Part shown: one piece after another, positions 30,499 through 36,355 of the stretch
Layout: each line of letters starts with the position of its first letter
How positions within the stretch are numbered: position 1 is the first letter of the stretch
Origin: CAYZXL01 sp964482435
Lineage (GTDB): Bacteria; Auribacterota; JABMQX01
DNA length: 36,355 nucleotides
Direction: 5' to 3'
Assembly: GCA_964482435.1 (NCBI GenBank)
Contig: CAYZXL010000052.1
Coordinates: 1 to 36,355 of the forward strand
The notes under the pieces: generated by a model
The model's input: only the letters and a program-made list of their open reading frames with translations
Told to the model about the DNA's origin: nothing
Databases searched by the model: none
Made by a program: the position numbers and the translations under genes

Positions 30499-33400
30499 AT
30501 GAAGAAACTTGCGCTGAGTTTCGCAGTCTGGTTCTCCGCCGTTCTGGCGGCGGAGGCGATGGTAATCAGTGAAATCATGTACCACCCGACCGGGGAGGAT
30601 GAGGGAAGCCCCGAATGGCTGGAGCTGTATAACGAGCATGCTGTGCCCCTCGACATCGGGGGCTGGTCTTTCTCGAGGGGGATCACCTTTCAGTTCCCCC
30701 GGGGGACCGTCGTGCCGGGGAAATCCTATCTGGTGGTTTGCTCGAACGTACAAGCCATGCAGGCAATCTACAGCATTCCCAGCGATAAGCTCATGGGGCC
30801 ATTCGTGGGACAGTTGGACAACGGAGGTGAGCAAATCGCCCTGGCTGACCGCATGAGGGTTGTCATGGCGCGCGTGCGGTACAGGGACAGATACCCCTGG
30901 CCGGCCGGTGCGGATGGAACGGGATTCTCCCTCGCTCTTGTCAACCCGGACCTGAAGAACGACGACAGCGATAATTGGGCTGTTAGCCCGCAGAAGTCTG
31001 GCAGCCCGGGCGAGCCGAACGGATTTGACGAAGAGACAACCGTTGAAGATGCGGCCATTGCAGCGGCAGGCGTGGTGCCGGTGGTCATCAACGAATTCCT
31101 GGCCTACTCGAGCAGCGAGACCTTCGTCGAGTTGTTCAACAACAGCAATGCCGACGTGAACATTGGGCTGAGTTATCTCAGCGACGACCCGGTGAACCTG
31201 ACGAAGTATCAGATTCCCGCCGGGACTATCGTCAAGCGCTGGGAGCACGTCTCCTTTGCGGAGACAGAGATGGGGTTTGAGTTGCCCAAGAAAGACGCGG
31301 CAATCTACTTCACCACGGCGGATGGGCAAAGAATCATTGACGCCTGCGCTTACGCAACCGAGCGACTGGATATGAGCCGTGGTCGCTATCCCGACGGGGA
31401 AGGGCGGTGGTACACAATGCACACCTCAACCCCGGGGAAGCCAAACGAGATTTCAGTCAACACTTCCATCGTCATCAACGAGCTGATGTACCACCCATAC
31501 GAGAACAACGATACCCTCGAGTACATCGAGCTGTACAACCGGGGAAACGAGGCGGTGGACATATCGGGGTGGAGTTTCGATGAGGGAGTGGATTTCGTAT
31601 TTCCTATCGGGACAGTTCTTCAAGCGAACAACTACCTTGTCGTGGCGAAGGATTACAAGGCCATCAACAAGAGGTACCGGATTACGAATGTCGTCGGCGA
31701 TTTCCTCGGCACGCTCGATAACGACGGAGAAAGGGTCGAGCTGGTTGACACCATAGGCAACGTTGTAGATGAAGTTCGCTATGCCGCAGGTGGGCGATGG
31801 CCCGTCTGGGCGGCGGGATGGGGGTCGAGCCTCGAGCTGATAGACCCGTGGCAGGACAACAGCACTCCTTCGGCATGGGCTGCCAGCGACGAGACAGACA
31901 AAGGAGTGTGGACTCACATCGAGTACACCGGCCAGAACAGGGGGGGCGAGTCGGAGTTCCACTTCTTCCTGATGCATCGGGGTGAATGTCTGATTGACGA
32001 CATAAGCGTCACGCGAGCTGGAAAGGAATATATTCCGAACGGTTCATTTGAGCTCGGCACGTCGGACTGGCTGATCGAGGGAAACCATGTTCATTCGACC
32101 ATCTGCACGGAGGAGGCACATACGGGGTCGCAGTGCCTGAAGATAGTGGCTACGGGCCGAGGAAACACCGGCGCCGACCGTATCGAATGTGACACTGTAT
32201 TTCCGTTGGGGAGCGCGGGGGACTACACGATTTCGTTCTGGGTGAAATGGCTGAGGGGAATCAACCTGATCTACACGCGGTTTCACGGCCAGGGAGCAGC
32301 GAAGGCGACTCGCTTTCCGATGGTATCTCGTCGCGGCACGGCTGGAACGCAAAATAGCGTTTACTCGCCGAACCCGGGGCCTGTGATTTCTGATGTGAAG
32401 CAGAAGCCGATTGTGCCGGGGTCCAGCGATGCGGTGAAAATAGCGGCGAAGGTCAGTGATTCCAACGGAATTTTGTCGGTGACCCTGTATTACAAGGGAG
32501 ACTACGACGGCGCCTACACAAGCGTCCAGATGTACGATGACGGCCAGCATCAGGATAGGCGGGCTGGAGATGGACTGTACGCGGCACAAATCCCGGCGAG
32601 AGGCAGCGCCGAGTTGATGAGGTTTTATATCACGGCGCGCGATACTCTTTCTGCTTCGCAGCGCTTTCCGGCGGAGGAAGGTACTTATTGCCTCTATCAG
32701 ATTGACGATTGGCGTCCCTCGACGAACCTGCCGATTTACCGGATTTTGCTCACATGGGAAGTGGACCAGCAGCTTCGAAGCTGCAACCGGATGAGCAGCC
32801 AGCTCGAGGACTGCACATTCGTTCTGAACGACAGCGAGATATTCTACAACTGCGGAATTCGCAGCAGGGGAAGCGGCTGGACACGGGGGAATCATCCGAC
32901 GGACCAATACAAGATTGATTTTCCCGGCGACCAACCGCTCAACGGAATCTGGAATGAGATCAATCTCGACTGGCACGCCGATGAGACACAACAAAAAGAC
33001 CGCATCGTTCACTATTTGCTGCGAGAGCTGGGCGGAGTGCCGACAAGCTACCACAAGTATGCCCACGTTCGGTTCAACGGATACTTCGCAGCCCTGGCGG
33101 AGGACGTCCAGAAGGTTGATGGGGACTACCTTCAGTGTTACTGGCCGGACGAAGCGGGAGGCACATTGTTCGAGATAGACGACTATTTCGAGTTTACCGA
33201 CTGGATGGACCACAGCTACGTAGATGCCCACCTCCGCTGGGATGGCCCGGACGTTGGCTGGGACGAGGCGGTCGAGAAGGAGAGATTTCGCTGGAACTTC
33301 GAGGTCCGCACCAATGAGAAGGAGGACGACTACTCCGATTTCCTGAAGCTCGTCTATTTCATGGACCCGAGGAAGACCAGCAACTCGAATTTTGAGTCCG

Positions 33401-34722
33401 GGGCCGTGTACACCCTGAACGTAGAGGAGTGGCTGAAGGTCCTGTGCGTGAGGTTTCTGGTGGACGACTGGGACACCTACGGATACAACCGCGGAAAGAA
33501 TGCCTACATCTACAAGCCCTATCACAGGGGGGACGGGACGCCCCAGGACCCCCCGCGGTCCGGGAAGTGGGCTCTCATTCCCTGGGACAGCGACCTGACA
33601 TTTACCAACTCAGGCGCCCCTATCGTCAGCGACGAGTTTCCTGACATCAAACGAATGATTCAGATTCCGCGATTCCAGAGATGGTATTACTCTTACTATC
33701 AAAAGCTCATTGACGGCCCTTTCAGCCGCGCCCAGATAGACCCTGTTCTGGACCGAACCTACCAGGCCATTTCCGGGGAGGATGGCGCGCCTTTCGGCCC
33801 TGGCGGAATAAAGAGCTTCGTGTCGAGCCGAATCAGCTTCATTCGTTCCAGGATTCCCCAGGCCCAGTTCGCAATCACGACCAACTCCGGGAACGACTTT
33901 GAGGTAGAAGATGCGTCAGTTGTCCTGGCGGGGACGGCACCGGTGACCATAAGGACGTTCATGGTAAGCGTCAATGATGAACCCGGCTGGCAGCGTGAGC
34001 CGACGTGGACGGATACGACACACTGGCAACTGGGAGTCTCGTTGATTCCGGGGGAGAACCGCCTAACTCTCACGGGAAAGGATTTCGAGGGCACCGTTGT
34101 TGGCGCCCGTTCTATCACGGTCAGGCGGCGGCTCAGCGAGACTCAGGACTCCGACAACGACGGGCTGAACGACAGGGAGGAGGACGAGGTCTATCACACG
34201 CTTTATTTGAACCCGGATACGGACAGCGATGGACTTACGGACGGGGATGAAGTTCGTGTCTATCTCACTGTCCCGACACAGGCGGATAGCGACCAGGATA
34301 CGATCCCCGACGGATGGGAGGTTCATAACGGCCTCGATCCCCTGAAAGACGACTCGGCGGCAGACCCCGACGGAGACGGCCTGACTAACGCCCAGGAGTT
34401 CCAGGAATTCACCGACCCCAACAATCCTGACACGGACGCCGACGGGATGAATGACGGCGAGGAGGTTTTTGCGGGGACAAATCCCGCCGACGAAACCTCG
34501 TTGTTCCGGTTTGTGGAGGTGGTGCGGGCTTCCGAGGGGGTCTCCCTTGCATGGACGAGCGTCCCCGGCAGGGACTACGCCGTTTATCGAAGCGCGGACC
34601 TGGCCACATGGGAGCTGCTCGGGACCATCACCGCAGACGCCGACACGACAAGATTCAGCGATGCCGATTCTCCGGCAGGCTCCGCTCGATTCTACAGGAT
34701 TGAGGTATTGCCGCTTCCGTGA
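30499..34722 (+). CDS. Secreted lamin-tail-domain and CotH-kinase-domain protein, paralogue of 3012-7478
   Basis: This 1407-residue protein has a signal peptide at about 1-20. Three lamin-tail domains cover about 21-165, 190-320 and 325-460, with EIMYHP and ELMYHP in the first and third. A carbohydrate-binding-like beta domain follows at about 490-620. A CotH region covers about 740-1120 (AALAEDVQKVDGDY, GGTLFEIDDYFE, IPWDSDL). An array of calcium-type repeats (DSDNDGLNDREE, NPDTDSDGLTDGDE, DPDGDGLTNAQE, NPDTDADGMNDGEE) lies at about 1215-1340, and the final module ends FYRIEVLPLP. It lacks the galactose-binding-like insert of its paralogue but has a longer repeat array. The ATG at 30499 (MKKLALSF) is chosen because it starts the signal peptide; the frame opens 33 codons earlier. 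The ribosome site is weak. A SAM hydrolase follows after 86 bp. Confidence 0.9.
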   Translation: MKKLALSFAVWFSAVLAAEAMVISEIMYHPTGEDEGSPEWLELYNEHAVPLDIGGWSFSRGITFQFPRGTVVPGKSYLVVCSNVQAMQAIYSIPSDKLMGPFVGQLDNGGEQIALADRMRVVMARVRYRDRYPWPAGADGTGFSLALVNPDLKNDDSDNWAVSPQKSGSPGEPNGFDEETTVEDAAIAAAGVVPVVINEFLAYSSSETFVELFNNSNADVNIGLSYLSDDPVNLTKYQIPAGTIVKRWEHVSFAETEMGFELPKKDAAIYFTTADGQRIIDACAYATERLDMSRGRYPDGEGRWYTMHTSTPGKPNEISVNTSIVINELMYHPYENNDTLEYIELYNRGNEAVDISGWSFDEGVDFVFPIGTVLQANNYLVVAKDYKAINKRYRITNVVGDFLGTLDNDGERVELVDTIGNVVDEVRYAAGGRWPVWAAGWGSSLELIDPWQDNSTPSAWAASDETDKGVWTHIEYTGQNRGGESEFHFFLMHRGECLIDDISVTRAGKEYIPNGSFELGTSDWLIEGNHVHSTICTEEAHTGSQCLKIVATGRGNTGADRIECDTVFPLGSAGDYTISFWVKWLRGINLIYTRFHGQGAAKATRFPMVSRRGTAGTQNSVYSPNPGPVISDVKQKPIVPGSSDAVKIAAKVSDSNGILSVTLYYKGDYDGAYTSVQMYDDGQHQDRRAGDGLYAAQIPARGSAELMRFYITARDTLSASQRFPAEEGTYCLYQIDDWRPSTNLPIYRILLTWEVDQQLRSCNRMSSQLEDCTFVLNDSEIFYNCGIRSRGSGWTRGNHPTDQYKIDFPGDQPLNGIWNEINLDWHADETQQKDRIVHYLLRELGGVPTSYHKYAHVRFNGYFAALAEDVQKVDGDYLQCYWPDEAGGTLFEIDDYFEFTDWMDHSYVDAHLRWDGPDVGWDEAVEKERFRWNFEVRTNEKEDDYSDFLKLVYFMDPRKTSNSNFESGAVYTLNVEEWLKVLCVRFLVDDWDTYGYNRGKNAYIYKPYHRGDGTPQDPPRSGKWALIPWDSDLTFTNSGAPIVSDEFPDIKRMIQIPRFQRWYYSYYQKLIDGPFSRAQIDPVLDRTYQAISGEDGAPFGPGGIKSFVSSRISFIRSRIPQAQFAITTNSGNDFEVEDASVVLAGTAPVTIRTFMVSVNDEPGWQREPTWTDTTHWQLGVSLIPGENRLTLTGKDFEGTVVGARSITVRRRLSETQDSDNDGLNDREEDEVYHTLYLNPDTDSDGLTDGDEVRVYLTVPTQADSDQDTIPDGWEVHNGLDPLKDDSAADPDGDGLTNAQEFQEFTDPNNPDTDADGMNDGEEVFAGTNPADETSLFRFVEVVRASEGVSLAWTSVPGRDYAVYRSADLATWELLGTITADADTTRFSDADSPAGSARFYRIEVLPLP

Positions 34723-34808
34723 CATCGTGGGTTAGGAAAGCACGGCTTGTCCGGGGCGATTCGGGCGGCGAACGGTAAAGAGAGGGCTAACCACACAGGC
34801 GCAGGAAG

Positions 34809-35606
34809 ATGTCGGTCATTACGCTTACAACCGATTTTGGCCTCGACAACTGGTTCGTGGGGACGATGAAAGGGGTCATCAAGAACATCAACCCCGACGC
34901 GGAGATCGTTGACATCACACACGCCGTTCGTCCCCACAGCATCACCGAGGCGGCGTTTATCCTCGGAAACTGCTTCAGCTACTTTCCTTCCGGGACAATC
35001 CACACCGTCGTGGTTGACCCGGGGGTCGGGAGCGGCAGGCACGCAATCGTCGTCAAAGGCCCTCGGTACTTCTTCGTCGGCCCGGATAACGGAGTGCTCA
35101 GCTATGCCCTCGACAGAGAAGGGATTGAAAAGGTCGTCAAGATTCAGACCGAGAAATATCTTCTGCGTCCGGTCAGCGCGACCTTCCACGGCAGGGACGT
35201 CTTCGCGCCGGTGAGCGCGTATCTTTCGCTTGGCATTGAGCCGGAGGAGTTTGGCCCGGCGCTCGAGAAAATTGTCAGGCTCAACCCCTCCGTCCCGGAA
35301 AAGATGGGCGAGCGGGAGATCGTCGGGCACGTCGTGTGCGTTGACCCGTTCGGGAATCTGATAACCGACGTAACGCGGGCGTACATGGATGAGATGTTTC
35401 AAGCCGCCAGGGCGCGGCGGTTTCGCCTTCTGATTCGTGACTGGGAAATTCACAGGCTCTGCCAGACGTATGCGGAAGGGAAGGAAAACGAGCTGATTGC
35501 CCTCATCGGCAGTTCCGGGCACCTGGAAATATCCGTCAACCGCGGCCGCGCAAGCGATGTCCTGGGGATGCGGGAAGGCGGAAAGTTCATCCTGAAGGTC
35601 CTGTGA
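34809..35606 (+). CDS. S-adenosyl-L-methionine hydrolase (adenosine-forming), DUF62 family
   Basis: This 265-residue enzyme has the usual family length. The family (SAM hydroxide adenosyltransferase) uses water to split SAM into adenosine and methionine, and is related to fluorinase and chlorinase. Hallmarks are ITLTTDFGLDNWFVG at the N-terminus, VVDPGVGSGRHAIVV, FVGPDNGVLSYAL, ATFHGRDVFAPVSAYL, and VCVDPFGNLITDV at the start of the C-terminal beta domain. It lacks the halogenase-specific loop. AGGA precedes the ATG closely. It is probably cytoplasmic. Co-transcription with the lamin-tail/CotH gene is possible but a functional link is not evident. Confidence 0.93.
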   Translation: MSVITLTTDFGLDNWFVGTMKGVIKNINPDAEIVDITHAVRPHSITEAAFILGNCFSYFPSGTIHTVVVDPGVGSGRHAIVVKGPRYFFVGPDNGVLSYALDREGIEKVVKIQTEKYLLRPVSATFHGRDVFAPVSAYLSLGIEPEEFGPALEKIVRLNPSVPEKMGEREIVGHVVCVDPFGNLITDVTRAYMDEMFQAARARRFRLLIRDWEIHRLCQTYAEGKENELIALIGSSGHLEISVNRGRASDVLGMREGGKFILKVL

Positions 35607-35773
35607 CGGCCGGGAAGACGGCACGAGCCCCGTTACCCCAGGAGACGGCTACGGATGTCCAGAGCGCCCGCATCTCAGAAAAACCGTACTTGACGGGACA
35701 AGCACAACGGCCCGAAGATGTACCAGCGGTCCTCAGTTCACTCTGAACAAGACACATATTGGGTGCTTCGGGG

Positions 35774-35983
35774 ATGAAGACGATTAGAACCTGGCTGTAC
35801 CTGGCTTTTCTCGTGGCATGCGTGGTATTCCTGTCGCTGGAACGCGGGAAAGGCGGCCCTGCCCCTGGCTCCATTCGCTGGCGAATTCAACTCCTCCGCC
35901 GCACAGGTCGAGCCTGGCTTTCCCCGGTAAGCAGATACTCTGTGAAAGAGCTCAAGTGGATCTTCTACAGTGCGATTTTGTAA
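35774..35983 (+). CDS. Possible small membrane protein
   Basis: The 69 residues have one clear hydrophobic helix (about 7-22, WLYLAFLVACVVFLSL) after a positively charged start (MKTIRT), followed by a basic tail. No family is recognised and the ribosome site is poor, so it may be a chance frame. The rest of 35607-36065 shows no other gene. Confidence 0.3.
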   Translation: MKTIRTWLYLAFLVACVVFLSLERGKGGPAPGSIRWRIQLLRRTGRAWLSPVSRYSVKELKWIFYSAIL

Positions 35984-36065
35984 TCTCCTGCCTTTGGGGA
36001 GGTTGGAACTTTGCATTTTGGTCTTGGCACTACGTTTCCTCTTTTGCGTAGAGGGTGTTGGCCCC

Positions 36066-36355
36066 TCAGGCGTTTTCCTCTTCGAGCAGCCGAACGGTCG
36101 GTCCAACAGCTACACCGACGGCCTGGAGCGCTTTGCCCACGTCGCCGAGGATTTGGCTTCGGATCAGGAAGGTCTTTCCCGGGTTACGCACCGTGAACTC
36201 CTGTAGCTCGTCGAGGTCGCGTCTCAGCCGCTCCCATTCTAGCCGCCAGCCGCGAGCCTCCATCTTTTGCTGGAGGTCTTTGAGAAGCATCAGCGCCAGG
36301 AAGCTGCAAAAGACGTGTCCGCGAATGGTCTCGTCGAGCTTGTGGTAAACAGGTC
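36066..36355 (-). mobile_element. Transposase C-terminus, IS1634-like (5' end outside window)
   Basis: The minus-strand frame is open from the window edge to the stop at 36066, giving 95 residues. It begins with HKLDETIRGHVFCSFLAL, MLLKDLQQKM and VRNPGKTFLIRSQI. HxxDExIRGHVxxxFLAL is the conserved segment after the last catalytic acidic residue in IS1634/IS4-type DDE transposases. The N-terminal and catalytic parts lie beyond 36355, so completeness cannot be judged. I see no terminal inverted repeat in the 80 bp after the stop. Confidence 0.8.

Noticed and set aside
32044..33525. 493-codon minus-strand frame
   Set aside because: It is antisense to the CotH region of the second lamin-tail protein, whose motifs are clear.
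35970..36206. 78-codon plus-strand frame near the right edge
   Set aside because: It is largely antisense to the transposase C-terminus, which has a recognisable conserved segment.

Overview
The window looks like chromosomal DNA from a GC-rich, Gram-negative-type bacterium. Very large secreted lamin-tail/CotH proteins, parallel beta-helix proteins with stacked GNSAxxGGG turns, and thrombospondin-3-like calcium repeats suggest the PVC superphylum or a neighbouring lineage (Verrucomicrobiota, Kiritimatiellota, Lentisphaerota, Planctomycetota or similar). This is inference from protein style; no rRNA or other marker is present. I found no tRNA, rRNA, CRISPR array or reverse transcriptase.

Layout. 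1-2605 (minus): formate-tetrahydrofolate ligase followed by an HD-domain YhaM-type exoribonuclease that runs off the left edge. 3012-9127 (plus): a 1488-residue lamin-tail/CotH secreted protein and a D-aminoacylase. 9285-10938 (minus): tatA-tatC, with an unusual TatC. 11148-12993 (plus): a decayed gene tail, then a beta-helix protein. 13104-13797 (plus): a small nucleotidyltransferase-like gene with a 63-residue partner, probably leaderless. 13893-17816 (minus): an ABC-2 exporter pair and a half-length carbamoyl-phosphate synthase large subunit. 18150-22674 (plus): a sigma-54 regulatory block with a 104-residue unknown protein, a ZraP-like periplasmic protein, a histidine kinase and a sigma-54 activator. 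22961-29883: a three-module beta-helix protein (plus), a GH5-like lipoprotein and a second beta-helix protein (both minus). 30499-35606 (plus): a paralogue of the first lamin-tail/CotH protein and a SAM hydrolase. 36066-36355 (minus): the C-terminus of an IS1634-like transposase at the right edge.

The strongest new signal is in 18150-19000. Two promoters about 720 bp apart share one architecture: two similar 17-bp dyads centred 33-34 bp apart, then 52-53 bp to a GG-N10-GC sigma-54 promoter. The first lies before the unknown 104-residue gene, the second before the zraP-like/kinase/activator operon. This predicts an autoregulated envelope-stress regulon resembling ZraPSR, with an additional undescribed member.

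Other themes are: one C-terminal module ending in FYR(V/I/L), shared by all five large secreted structural proteins and a sixth decayed gene; a duplicated response-regulator 3' end bracketing the large beta-helix gene; and dispersed degenerate inverted repeats in the intergenic gaps.
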